A DNA stretch of 12,280 nucleotides from Clostridia bacterium. GTDB lineage: Bacteria > Bacillota > Clostridia > Oscillospirales > CAG-272. Positions within the stretch are counted from its first letter, which is position 1. The number at the start of each line of letters is the position of its first letter. Below are positions 1 to 6,678 of the stretch, in pieces. The stretch is taken from assembly GCA_017648425.1 (NCBI GenBank), contig JAGCJD010000095.1, positions 1 to 12,280 of the forward strand, given 5' to 3'. A program made the translations under genes and the position numbers. The notes below the pieces were generated by a model. That model ran no database searches and was not told where the DNA came from. It saw nothing but the letters and a program-made list of their open reading frames with translations.

Positions 1-259
1 CATATGCCACCTGTTGCTCGGTAAGAGGATCGTTGTATCTAGCCATATCTTTAAGATATTTCACGGCATCGACAGCCATATTAACATTATCCTGAACCTC
101 TCCGCTTATAACGACCGCATCGGACTCCTCCCCCGCTCTGTTGTGCACACTGACATCAAAGCTCTTTTCGAGCATTCTCATGTTTATGTCAAAGCTTCCG
201 AAAAGCCTTGATGTTATCTCAGCCCCATCTATACGAACTACCCTTGTATATCTCTCCAT
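1..259 (-). CDS. phoH: PhoH-like protein, N-terminal part only (cut by window edge)
   Basis: Reading leftward from the ATG at 259 gives 86 residues beginning MERYTRVVRIDGAEITSRLF and continuing through LFGSFDINMRMLEKSF and a VDAVKYLKDMA helix before the window ends. This matches the N-terminal region of PhoH-like proteins, cytoplasmic P-loop ATPases, some of which are linked to RNA metabolism. The Walker A and B motifs would lie outside the window, so the ATPase core cannot be seen. The start lies four bases after the yqfD stop, with a GGGG ribosome site inside the end of yqfD, so it is translated as the third gene of yqfC-yqfD-phoH. That order is the usual one in Bacillus and Clostridia and is the strongest support for the call. 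An overlapping upstream ATG at 263 is in another frame. Confidence 0.85.
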   Translation of the reverse strand, partial: MERYTRVVRIDGAEITSRLFGSFDINMRMLEKSFDVSVHNRAGEESDAVVISGEVQDNVNMAVDAVKYLKDMARYNDPLTEQQVAY

Positions 260-263
260 TCAT

Positions 264-1448
264 TTACCCCGTTATGTTCAATTCTATTTGCTTTTCAATT
301 GCTATATTTTCAATGCTTTTTATGTTAGCCGTGAGTATGTATGTGTCACCCAAAACCGTTCCGCTGAGCGTCTTTTTTACGAGTTCCGCGTCACATGCCC
401 CAGAATAAAACATTTGCCACAGCTCATGCTGAGCCTCAGACTGCGCCTCCGCCTCGCTCCTTGTTGCCGTCTGCACAGTATATTCAACATAGCTTACCGT
501 GCGTATTCCTATCGGAATTTTTCCAAGTCCCAAGATGTCAAAATATTCTACCCCCTCTATTGTATCACAACTTGTATATGAATTTCCACTGTTTACAAAA
601 AAATTTACTTCTTTTTTAAAGAAAATAAGCGATTTTTTTATTTTTTGTCGCCCCGTATATACTTTTTTCTCAAAAGTCATGGGTACGCTGACGCTCAACT
701 CGGTATCACATAAGGCAAGCACCTTGCCCCGTGAGCGAACAAATCTGAGTGATGAATTCTCCGAGCCGTAAACGCCACCCACAAGCAATTCTCCGCTTGA
801 CACTGCCTCGCCTATCTCTACCGCAATATTCCCCTTGACCTGCTCAAAACCTACTATCGTCCCGTTTTTAGCAGCAACCAGATTTGATGCCGCGTAATCG
901 TTTTCCTTTTGCGCCACGACCGCCTCACGCACCTCAACACTGGCAACAGTTCCTCTTATGTTGACGCTTATCCAGGAAATCTCGTCAGTCAGTATAAGAA
1001 AACGATTTTCTATCTTGTCAAGTTCAAGCCCTTCCTTTTGCGAACCCACGCCAAAGCCGCATTCCGAAAGAGTATCTATTATATGCTGTTCGGGAACTTC
1101 CGAATTTCCCTCAATGCGCACATCCCACACAATACGACCTGACCAAACCACCATAAGCACGCAAAGCGCAGAACCAAGCACCAATCCGCCTCTTGACAAT
1201 ATTTTTGAAAGTATATTGGGAAGTCCGTAAGAACCGATACGCTTGACTTCTATTTTATATTTTTCGCAAAGAAGCCTAAGCCTGAGCGATGAATAAAGCG
1301 TAACGCGTATTTTAAGCTCTTGCCCTTCAAACCCCATAATGCGGTAGCTTATTCCCGCCTGACTGCAAAGATTGACAAACCGCTCTCTGTCATGTTCCGC
1401 AACCGACAGTATATCATAGCCTACCAAAAAGAAAAACGGGTATATCAT
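264..1448 (-). CDS. yqfD: Sporulation membrane protein YqfD
   Basis: This 394-residue protein is typical in length for the YqfD sporulation family. An N-terminal cytoplasmic-looking part (about residues 1-85) is followed by one hydrophobic segment (about 87-103) and then a POTRA-like stretch around VWDVRIEGNSEVPEQ. A segment at about 189-225 (NLVAAKNGTIVGFEQVKG, then VEIGEAVSSGELLVGG) is characteristic of the family. From family knowledge, yqfD is in the sigma-E mother-cell regulon and is needed for efficient sporulation; its biochemical role is not known to me. The start codon overlaps the yqfC stop as ATGA at 1445-1448 and is preceded by GGAGG with four bases of spacing, so the two are translationally coupled. 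phoH follows immediately. No truncation or frameshift is visible. Confidence 0.9.
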   Translation of the reverse strand: MIYPFFFLVGYDILSVAEHDRERFVNLCSQAGISYRIMGFEGQELKIRVTLYSSLRLRLLCEKYKIEVKRIGSYGLPNILSKILSRGGLVLGSALCVLMVVWSGRIVWDVRIEGNSEVPEQHIIDTLSECGFGVGSQKEGLELDKIENRFLILTDEISWISVNIRGTVASVEVREAVVAQKENDYAASNLVAAKNGTIVGFEQVKGNIAVEIGEAVSSGELLVGGVYGSENSSLRFVRSRGKVLALCDTELSVSVPMTFEKKVYTGRQKIKKSLIFFKKEVNFFVNSGNSYTSCDTIEGVEYFDILGLGKIPIGIRTVSYVEYTVQTATRSEAEAQSEAQHELWQMFYSGACDAELVKKTLSGTVLGDTYILTANIKSIENIAIEKQIELNITG

Positions 1449-1777
1449 TTTTCCTCCCTCTCGAAAAAAACTCCCTCTATAACACCCTCAACAGTTGCCG
1501 TTCCCCTTTTGTATGAGGAACAGCAAAGGCCGCGCCCCTTTACGCATACTCTGCCAAAGCTAGAGGCAAAGCTCAAATGCGTGTCGCTGTAACAAAGAAC
1601 ACTGCCACAACCGCGCAGCGTGACAGATGAGCGTCCGCGAAGCTCTATCAGAGTTCCGTTTGGAAGTATATCGGGCTGAATATCAAGCGCTTTGCAAAGT
1701 CTTTCCGAAAACGAGAGTGAGCTTCCGCCCCCAGCGCCCCCCTCTTTCCTATTGTTTGGCTCTTTTTTGTTTTTCAT
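1445..1777 (-). CDS. yqfC: Sporulation protein YqfC (YabP/YqfC family)
   Basis: A small protein of 110 residues. After a charged, glycine-rich N-terminus (residues 1-22) comes SERLCKALDIQPDILPNG, then a beta-rich core containing LIELRGRSSVTLRGCGSVLCYSD and RVCVKGRGLCCSSY, ending in a short acidic tail. The pattern (short helix, proline, then repeated short beta strands including an 'I-x-G-x' turn) is that of the YabP/YqfC family of sporulation proteins. Its position directly before yqfD and phoH agrees. Its exact role is unknown; in Bacillus it belongs to the mother-cell sigma-E regulon. The chosen ATG has a GAGG ribosome site four bases upstream. The gene diverges from a ylbJ-like gene, and the shared upstream DNA may carry sporulation promoters for both. 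Confidence 0.85.
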   Translation of the reverse strand: MKNKKEPNNRKEGGAGGGSSLSFSERLCKALDIQPDILPNGTLIELRGRSSVTLRGCGSVLCYSDTHLSFASSFGRVCVKGRGLCCSSYKRGTATVEGVIEGVFFEREEK

Positions 1778-1799
1778 AGCACCTCACGCGTCTGTAAAG

Positions 1800-1828
1800 A
1801 CATATTTTACGCTATCTCACCGTAAGAT
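1800..1828 (+). promoter_or_regulatory. Candidate sigma-E-type promoter for ylbJ
   Basis: A -35-like ACATATT at 1800-1806 and a -10-like CGTAAGAT at 1821-1828 are separated by 14 bases. Sigma-E of Bacillus uses an ATATT-type -35 and a CATACAAT-type -10 with 14-15 bases between; the -10 here matches five of eight positions. It would start transcription near 1835, about 40 bases before the ylbJ ATG. YlbJ homologues are made in the mother cell, so the promoter type fits the gene. No convincing sigma-A promoter was seen in this intergenic region. This is a by-eye match of modest strength. Confidence 0.4.
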
Positions 1829-1833
1829 TTAGC
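1804..1833 (-). promoter_or_regulatory. Weak candidate sigma-E-type promoter for yqfC-yqfD-phoH
   Basis: On the minus strand a CGTAAAAT element (plus positions 1804-1811) matches six of eight positions of the sigma-E -10 consensus. A poorer GCTAAAT lies 15 bases upstream (plus 1827-1833). Transcription would begin near 1797, leaving a leader of about 20 bases before yqfC. The element overlaps the candidate ylbJ promoter on the other strand, so if both are real they are intertwined divergent promoters. The weak -35 keeps confidence low. Confidence 0.28.
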
Positions 1834-1874
1834 AACGGCGGCTACAATCATTCTATGCCGCAAGGGGGCTACAA

Positions 1875-2849
1875 ATGACCGCGCAAAGCATACAAAAAAG
1901 CATAAAAAATAAGTCCCACTCACCGTTTCGCGGTCTGGGACTTTGTTATGCATGCCTTTTTATGATGGTACTTTTTTTCAAAAACTCCTCGGCAGCCTCC
2001 GAATGGGTGTCCAAGGGACTTAAAATATGCGTTACAAAGCTTATCCCGTCACTTTTTCCATTCATGGTGCTGTCCTCAATAGCCATTTTCTGCAAAATAG
2101 GAAGGCTTATACCCAAATGCGTTCAAGGCTTGTTTGCAAAATGCTTCGGTGTTGGCGGCGATGGGGCGTGCGCCATAGCGCTCGGCTGGATATGCGGATT
2201 TCCCATAGGAGCAAGGTGCGCTGTTGAGCTACTTCGGGAGAACATCATAGACGCACGCGAATACAAAAAGCTCGTGTGCATATCAAGCACGCCGAGCCCT
2301 GCATTTTTAATTGGCGCTGTCGGTAAGGGAATGCTTGGAGATACAGGCGTGGGTGTTTTGCTCTACCTCATATCTCTTTTGTCCTCAACAGCATCGGGAA
2401 TAATTCTCTCTCGCATCATAAAGACCTCTCCTTGCGTTCAAGGAACGCATCAAGGAACTGACAAAGTTCCACTGTCCAAAGCATTCTCCTCAGCGGTTTC
2501 GCAATCGGCAATGGGAATGCTGAGTATTTGCGGATTTGTCGTCTTCTTTTGCGCGTTTTTAGGAGCTTTGGAGAGTATTGCTATTTCATTCGGGGCGTCC
2601 GAATACGCAACAGCTGTTATGTTCAGCCTTTTTGAATTAACTACTGCTCTCTCAAAAATATGCTCTTTTTCCTCTGTCGCTACGCTTCCTCTGTGCGCGC
2701 TGGCTGTCGGTTGGTCGGGCTTTTCGGTGCACTTTCAAACCTTTTCAGTCTGCTCAGGCGCTCCCGTAGGGACTTCGCTTTATCTTGGATTTCACGCTCT
2801 GCGGTCGGTAATATGCCTTGCTCTGTCGCCGCTATTTATGCTTTTATGA
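1875..2849 (+). CDS. ylbJ: YlbJ-like sporulation integral membrane protein (SpoVV-type)
   Basis: A 324-residue polytopic membrane protein. Supporting motifs are GWICGFPIGARCAVELL at about 104-120, the SSTPSPAFLIGAVG segment at 138-150, FELTTAL near 253-259, and GWSGFSVHFQTFSV at 279-292. These occur in order in YlbJ proteins, which have a nucleoside-recognition (gate) domain. In B. subtilis YlbJ (SpoVV) is a mother-cell protein proposed to move dipicolinic acid across the outer forespore membrane; that role is inferred here by family. The protein is shorter than the roughly 400 residues of the Bacillus form. The ATG at 1875 has AGGGGG six bases upstream, and the first hydrophobic segment (about 21-36) would be lost with a later start. 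Codons 13-23 double as a hairpin with a U-tract on the opposite strand. The stop is two bases from that of convergent rnhA. Confidence 0.82.
   Translation: MTAQSIQKSIKNKSHSPFRGLGLCYACLFMMVLFFKNSSAASEWVSKGLKICVTKLIPSLFPFMVLSSIAIFCKIGRLIPKCVQGLFAKCFGVGGDGACAIALGWICGFPIGARCAVELLRENIIDAREYKKLVCISSTPSPAFLIGAVGKGMLGDTGVGVLLYLISLLSSTASGIILSRIIKTSPCVQGTHQGTDKVPLSKAFSSAVSQSAMGMLSICGFVVFFCAFLGALESIAISFGASEYATAVMFSLFELTTALSKICSFSSVATLPLCALAVGWSGFSVHFQTFSVCSGAPVGTSLYLGFHALRSVICLALSPLFMLL
1894..1943 (-). terminator. Leftward rho-independent terminator inside the 5' end of ylbJ
   Basis: AAGTCCCA (1911-1918) and TGGGACTT (1936-1943) form a perfect 8-bp stem. ACCG (1922-1925) and CGGT (1931-1934) extend it inside, with a five-base loop. 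Read on the minus strand, the stem is followed by A, then six T (plus 1904-1909), and a second run of six T (plus 1894-1899). On the plus strand there is no U-tract directly after the stem. The structure is therefore a terminator for leftward transcription only, and the nearest upstream leftward gene is rnhA at 2852-3286. It lies wholly within ylbJ codons 13-23. Confidence 0.6.
2433..2449. repeat. Short inverted repeat within ylbJ
   Basis: TGCGTTC (2433-2439) and GAACGCA (2443-2449) form a perfect 7-bp stem with a three-base loop. A second smaller pair, GGAAC and GTTCC, follows within 25 bases. They lie in the part of ylbJ encoding the hydrophilic loop around residues 184-200 (TSPCVQGTHQGTDKVPL), which is probably variable. 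Neither strand has a U-tract next to it, so it is not a terminator. It may be chance. Confidence 0.3.
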
Positions 2850-2851
2850 CC

Positions 2852-3286
2852 TCAAAGGGAATCAGCAAATGCCGTTGCCAAAGCATCACAGCGCTCGTTG
2901 TACTCATGTCCCATATGTCCGTGCACCCAAACAAATGTAACGGTATGGACGCGAAGAAGCTCGTCTATCCGCTTCCAAAGCTCGACATTGAGAACGACAG
3001 ACCTATCCGCCTTTTTCCAACCCTTTGATTTCCACGATTCAAGCCAACCCTTGTTTATTGCGTCCGTCAGATATTTGGAGTCCGAGGTAAGAGTTACCTC
3101 GCACGGCTCTTTTAAGGCTTCAAGCGCGGATATTGCTCCCATGAGCTCCATTCTGTTATTTGTCGTCAGCGTCTCTCCGCCGCTAAGCTCCTTTTCCCGT
3201 CCTTCAAAAACGAGTATGGCCCCCCAACCGCCCTTGCCTGGATTTCCCCTGCAAGCTCCATCGGTGTATATATCAACATGCTTCAT
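2852..3286 (-). CDS. rnhA: Ribonuclease HI
   Basis: A complete single-domain RNase HI of 144 residues that cuts the RNA strand of RNA-DNA hybrids, for example R-loops and primer remnants. It begins MKHVDIYTDGACRGNPGKGG. The four metal-binding acids are present at D9, E47 (NNRMELMGA), D69 (SDSKYL) and D134 (ERCDALA), and the catalytic histidine is H124 in the WVHGHMGH loop. The basic handle region (WKSKGWKKADR, about 85-95) is also present, as in the E. coli enzyme. The start has AGAGGG nine bases upstream, and a strong promoter lies at 3322-3350. The stop is two bases from the ylbJ stop on the opposite strand, and no terminator is visible between them. Confidence 0.97.
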   Translation of the reverse strand: MKHVDIYTDGACRGNPGKGGWGAILVFEGREKELSGGETLTTNNRMELMGAISALEALKEPCEVTLTSDSKYLTDAINKGWLESWKSKGWKKADRSVVLNVELWKRIDELLRVHTVTFVWVHGHMGHEYNERCDALATAFADSL

Positions 3287-3321
3287 ATCGTTCTACCCTC
3301 TGTATATCTTGTATTATATAT

Positions 3322-3350
3322 ATTTTATCACAGTTTTTTCCGATAATCAA
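3322..3350 (-). promoter_or_regulatory. Sigma-A promoter of rnhA
   Basis: On the minus strand TTGATT (plus 3345-3350) and TAAAAT (plus 3322-3327) are separated by exactly 17 bases. A TGA just upstream of the -10 gives an extended -10. Transcription would begin near 3315, about 30 bases ahead of the rnhA start. This is a near-consensus vegetative promoter. Confidence 0.75.
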
Positions 3351-3359
3351 GTAAAACTA

Positions 3360-3388
3360 TTGATTTTGTAGCTATATTGGTGTATAAT
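3360..3388 (+). promoter_or_regulatory. Sigma-A promoter of the Nudix-GDPD-DUF1015-UDG-AEC operon
   Basis: TTGATT (3360-3365) and a perfect TATAAT (3383-3388) are separated by 17 bases. Transcription would start near 3395, about 25 bases before the Nudix ATG. Its -35 lies nine bases from the -35 of the divergent rnhA promoter. No other good promoter was seen ahead of the downstream genes of the run, so it probably drives all five. Confidence 0.75.
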
Positions 3389-3407
3389 ATCCGTGTATTT
3401 ATTTTTT

Positions 3408-3412
3408 GAGGT
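3408..3412 (+). promoter_or_regulatory. Ribosome binding site fixing the Nudix start
   Basis: GAGGT lies seven bases before the ATG at 3420. It is only one base from the in-frame ATG at 3414, and it lies downstream of the in-frame GTG at 3393, which sits where transcription is predicted to begin. The spacing therefore selects 3420. Confidence 0.7.
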
Positions 3413-3419
3413 AATGCTG

Positions 3420-3983
3420 ATGAACGATATTTCAAAATTCAAAGAAACAAAAAAATCCTCGAACCTCATATTTGACGGTAATGTGCTTCATCTGTACCGT
3501 GACGATATATATCTTCCCGATGGAAGAGAGGCATACAGAGAATACTGTCGCCATGTTGGCGCGGTCTGTATAGTTCCGGTAACCGCAGAGCGAGAAGTTA
3601 TATGCGTCCGTCAATACAGATACGCCGTTGGCGATGTTATGCTGGAAATACCCGCGGGTAAGCTTGACAGCAAGGAAGAGGACCCTACCGAAGCAGCGAT
3701 ACGAGAGCTGCGCGAGGAAACGGGAGTTGTTTCCAAAAAGCTAGAATACATTGGAAAATATTATTCCTCACCCGCAATACTTGACGAATGTATATATATG
3801 TATATCGCACAGGATCTTGAATTTTTAGGAACGGATTTTGACGATGACGAGTTTATAGAAATAGTTAAGATACCCATAGACGAGCTCGTACAAATGATAA
3901 TGAGAGGCGAGATAGCGGACGGCAAAACTCAGGCGGCTGTAATGAGAGCTGCCTACGCCCTCGATAGGAAAAGTAAATGCTGA
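3420..3983 (+). CDS. Nudix hydrolase, ADP-ribose pyrophosphatase type
   Basis: A 187-residue cytoplasmic Nudix hydrolase. The Nudix box runs from about G80 to V103 with REL-x-EE-x-GV intact (R95, E96, E99, E100, G102). It has one residue more than the textbook box between the first glycine and first glutamate, which I recall as common in clostridial members. The preceding VRQYRYAVGDVMLEIPAGKLD stretch is typical of ADP-ribose pyrophosphatases, which split ADP-ribose into AMP and ribose 5-phosphate. Substrate assignment is by family only. The start is set by the ribosome site at 3408-3412. The last seven bases overlap the next gene, so the two are coupled. This is the first gene of the rightward operon. 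Confidence 0.88.
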   Translation: MNDISKFKETKKSSNLIFDGNVLHLYRDDIYLPDGREAYREYCRHVGAVCIVPVTAEREVICVRQYRYAVGDVMLEIPAGKLDSKEEDPTEAAIRELREETGVVSKKLEYIGKYYSSPAILDECIYMYIAQDLEFLGTDFDDDEFIEIVKIPIDELVQMIMRGEIADGKTQAAVMRAAYALDRKSKC

Positions 3984-4798
3984 TAGCCTTAACGGTTATT
4001 TTTCTCATTATGTTCATAACGGCAATCATATACATTTTTTTGATAATGCCACGCGTGAGCGACAGAGCTTTAATGGATATACTTACAACAGACTACGCGC
4101 ACAGAGGCTTTCACTCACAGCGCTATCCCGAAAACTCTCTCCCCGCATTCAGCGCGGCAATTTCGAGGGGTTACGGAATAGAGCTTGATGTAAGGCTCAC
4201 TTGTGACGGACAGGTTGTCGTATTCCATGATACAAGCTTAAAAAGAATGTGCGGAATAGACAAAAAAATATCGGAGATGTCCGCAATCGAGCTCAAAAGG
4301 ACACACTTGCGTGACACTCGCTACACTATCCCCACCTTGCCCAATGTGCTCGCTCTTGTAGATGGACGAGTTCCGTTGCTTATCGAAATAAAGGACACCG
4401 AGCACTCGGACAAGCTTTGTCGCGCCGTATCCGTGCTTTTGGATACATACGGCGGAGCTTTTGCAATACAATCCTTTGATCCCCGAGTTCTTGGCTGGTT
4501 CAAGCGTTACAGACCGCGTTTTGCGCGCGGACAGCTCGTTACCAAGTTAAAAACCGTTTCGGGGAAAAAGCACCCCCGACTTACGGCAACAGCGCTTTCG
4601 GGAATGCTTACCAACTTTATATCGCGTCCCGATTTTATATCCGTAAATGCAGGACACACGAGAGCTCTGTCCGTAAGGGTATGCCACCTGCTTTTTAAAT
4701 GCCGCGCTCTCGTTTGGACGGTAAGAGATCAAAAGCTATATACAAATACGCACAAGCGAGGAATGCTGACTATATTTGAGGGATTTGTTCCCGACTAA
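3977..4798 (+). CDS. Membrane-anchored glycerophosphodiester phosphodiesterase
   Basis: A 273-residue protein with a strongly hydrophobic N-terminal segment (about 2-24) that is probably a membrane anchor, followed by a GDPD TIM-barrel domain. Visible active-site elements are H42-R43 (YAHRGFHSQ), E52-N53 (PENSLPAF), E69 and D71 (IELDVRLT), H84-D85 (VVVFHDTSL), E137 and K139 (LLIEIKD) and QSFDP at 165-169. The family hydrolyses glycerophosphodiesters, from lipid turnover, to glycerol 3-phosphate and an alcohol. No separate signal-peptide cleavage site is evident, so which side of the membrane the enzyme faces is unclear. The start overlaps the Nudix gene and has an AGGA ribosome site about seven bases upstream. 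The substrate is not predictable from sequence. Confidence 0.9.
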   Translation: MLIALTVIFLIMFITAIIYIFLIMPRVSDRALMDILTTDYAHRGFHSQRYPENSLPAFSAAISRGYGIELDVRLTCDGQVVVFHDTSLKRMCGIDKKISEMSAIELKRTHLRDTRYTIPTLPNVLALVDGRVPLLIEIKDTEHSDKLCRAVSVLLDTYGGAFAIQSFDPRVLGWFKRYRPRFARGQLVTKLKTVSGKKHPRLTATALSGMLTNFISRPDFISVNAGHTRALSVRVCHLLFKCRALVWTVRDQKLYTNTHKRGMLTIFEGFVPD

Positions 4799-4828
4799 AA
4801 TACAAATTGAAAGGAAAAAAACAAAAAA

Positions 4829-6091
4829 ATGAAAACATGCTTTAAAAAGGCAGATATACTCCTGCCGAACTTTGACACCGTTTCCGCATACAAGTGGGCA
4901 GTCGTTGCCTGCGACCAATTTACAAGTGAGCCCGAATATTGGGAAAACGCAAGCAAGGAGATAGGTGACGCTCCCTCCACGCTCAATGTTATTCTTCCTG
5001 AGGTATATCTTTCTCAAACTAAGGAACGCATACCAAACATAAACAAGACAATGAAAACATATCTTGCTGAAACTCTTGTCTGTCATAAGGACAGCGCAAT
5101 TTTTGTTGAAAGAACTCAGCATGACGGAAGCATTCGCCGCGGAGTAGTTCTTTGTGTTGACCTTGAAGCTTACGATTACACAAAGGGCGCAAGCTCGCTT
5201 ATCCGCGCAACCGAGGCAACGGTCGTTGAGCGCATTCCCCCGAGAGTAGCGATAAGAAGGGACGCTGATATAGAGCTCCCCCATGTAATGCTGTTGATAG
5301 ACGATCCCGAGGCAACCGCTATTGAGCCACTCGCAAAAAAATGCTCGGGAGATGTCGCTTATGACACTGACCTCATGCTCGGTGGTGGACACATAAAGGG
5401 TACATTTTTGTCAAGCGCTGACTACAAAAAATTCAAAAAGGCGCTCACTCGTCTTGTTAGCGCAAAGAAGATAGGCGAGCGTTACGGCGACAGCTCGCTC
5501 GCGCCTCTTCTCTTTGCCGTTGGTGACGGAAACCATTCGCTCGCAAGCGCAAAGGCGGCTTATGAAGAGGTAAAGGCTAAGCTTGGCGAAAAAAATGCCA
5601 AGAGCCACCCCGCAAGATACGCGCTTGTGGAAATAGTAAACATTCATGACGAAGCGCTTAAATTCGAGCCCATATACAGAGTTATGTTCGGAGTTGAGCC
5701 AAGCGATGTAATAAACGGACTTAATGAATATATCTCCGCTCTTGATGGAAGCGCAGACGCGCAGAGCATCACCTATATATACAAGGACACCGAGGGCGAG
5801 CTCAATGTTGAGCGTCCCGTCCGTCAGCTCACAGTAGGAACGCTTCAAGACTTTATTGACGGCTATATAAAGACGCACGAGGGCGCGGAAGTCGATTACA
5901 TTCATGGCGAGAGCTCCGTTCGCGCGCTTGCGTCAAAAGACAACGCTATTGGATTTTTGTTCTCGGGAATGGGTAAATCCGAGCTCTTCAAGACTGTAAT
6001 ATTCGATGGAGCTCTGCCCAGAAAGACATTTTCCATGGGACACGCCGAGGATAAGAGGTACTATATCGAAGCAAGAAAAATAACCAAATAA
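4829..6091 (+). CDS. DUF1015 family protein
   Basis: A 420-residue soluble protein recognised as DUF1015. Conserved blocks are AYKWAVVACDQFTSEPEYW (about 20-38), SLIRATEATVVERIPPR (123-139), FAVGDGNHSLASAK (229-242), ARYALVEIVNIHDEAL (262-277) and the C-terminal RKTFSMGHAEDKRYYIEARK (398-417). The length is normal for the family and no frameshift is visible. The family has no textbook function. From memory it is often encoded beside serine-biosynthesis genes (serA, serC) and has been suggested to act on free serine, but no such neighbour is present and I do not assign it. The start has AAGGA 13 bases upstream, a rather long spacing through an A-rich stretch. It sits third in the operon, 30 bases after the phosphodiesterase gene. 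Confidence 0.85.
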   Translation: MKTCFKKADILLPNFDTVSAYKWAVVACDQFTSEPEYWENASKEIGDAPSTLNVILPEVYLSQTKERIPNINKTMKTYLAETLVCHKDSAIFVERTQHDGSIRRGVVLCVDLEAYDYTKGASSLIRATEATVVERIPPRVAIRRDADIELPHVMLLIDDPEATAIEPLAKKCSGDVAYDTDLMLGGGHIKGTFLSSADYKKFKKALTRLVSAKKIGERYGDSSLAPLLFAVGDGNHSLASAKAAYEEVKAKLGEKNAKSHPARYALVEIVNIHDEALKFEPIYRVMFGVEPSDVINGLNEYISALDGSADAQSITYIYKDTEGELNVERPVRQLTVGTLQDFIDGYIKTHEGAEVDYIHGESSVRALASKDNAIGFLFSGMGKSELFKTVIFDGALPRKTFSMGHAEDKRYYIEARKITK

Positions 6092-6104
6092 GAGGACAAG
6101 TAAA

Positions 6105-6662
6105 ATGAATGATACATGGGAAGCCTTACGCTCCGATTGTGAAAAATGCACCGCCTGCGACCTGTGCAAAACGCGCACCAACCTTGTTTTCGGTACGGGT
6201 GATGAAAATGCAGATGTGCTTTTCGTTGGAGAAGCGCCCGGGGACAACGAGGACAAAACGGGAATTCCGTTTGTTGGACGCGCAGGAAAGCTGCTCGACC
6301 AATTTTTGTACGCCGTTGATATTCCGAGAGAAAAGGTATATATAGCAAACATTCTGAAATGTCGCCCCCCACAAAACAGAGATCCGCTTCCCGCAGAGGA
6401 GCAGGCGTGCATGGACTTTCTTCGCCGTCAGGTCAAGCTCTTAAACCCCAAGGTCATAGTTTGCCTTGGTAGGATCTCCGCCGCAAAGCTCATTGATCCC
6501 GACTACAAGATAACCAAGGAGCACGGCACATTTGTAAAAAAAGGTAATTACCTTATGACGGCTGTATATCACCCTGCCTTTCTACTCAGAAACCCCTCTA
6601 AAAAGGAAGAAATGCTCGCCGATATGAAGGCTATCAAAAAGCAAATAGATACAATTATTTGA
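6105..6662 (+). CDS. Uracil-DNA glycosylase, family 4 (4Fe-4S)
   Basis: A 185-residue family 4 uracil-DNA glycosylase, which removes uracil from DNA to start base excision repair. Motif 1 is GEAPGDNED (42-50), followed by GIPFVGRAGKLLD (53-65). Motif 2 is YHPAFLLRNP with H156. The four expected iron-sulfur ligands are C15, C18 (CTAC), C86 (ANILKCRPPQNRDP) and C102, with the spacing of the Thermus enzyme as I remember it. Two further cysteines (C12, C21) flank the first pair. Family 4 enzymes are common in anaerobes and thermophiles. It starts 13 bases after the DUF1015 stop and is followed 16 bases later by the permease gene, so it is operon-internal with no promoter of its own visible. Confidence 0.95.
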   Translation: MNDTWEALRSDCEKCTACDLCKTRTNLVFGTGDENADVLFVGEAPGDNEDKTGIPFVGRAGKLLDQFLYAVDIPREKVYIANILKCRPPQNRDPLPAEEQACMDFLRRQVKLLNPKVIVCLGRISAAKLIDPDYKITKEHGTFVKKGNYLMTAVYHPAFLLRNPSKKEEMLADMKAIKKQIDTII

Positions 6663-6678
6663 CAAAGGACTCAGCAAA

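Noticed and set aside
141..581. A 146-codon plus-strand open frame over phoH and yqfD
   Set aside because: It overlaps two recognised genes on the other strand, and its translation is not protein-like.
2433..2475. Clustered small inverted repeats in ylbJ as a CRISPR-like or mobile element trace
   Set aside because: Only one short stem and one five-base pair are present, with no regular spacing, target duplication or transposase.
3393..3419. Upstream GTG and ATG starts for the Nudix gene
   Set aside because: The GTG lies where transcription should begin and has no ribosome site; the ATG at 3414 is one base from GAGGT. The ATG at 3420 has correct spacing.
4736..5905. Long open frames of 218 and 164 codons on the minus strand opposite the DUF1015 gene
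   Set aside because: They lie opposite a well-conserved gene, have no visible ribosome sites, and their translations have no recognisable family pattern; they look like by-products of codon bias.
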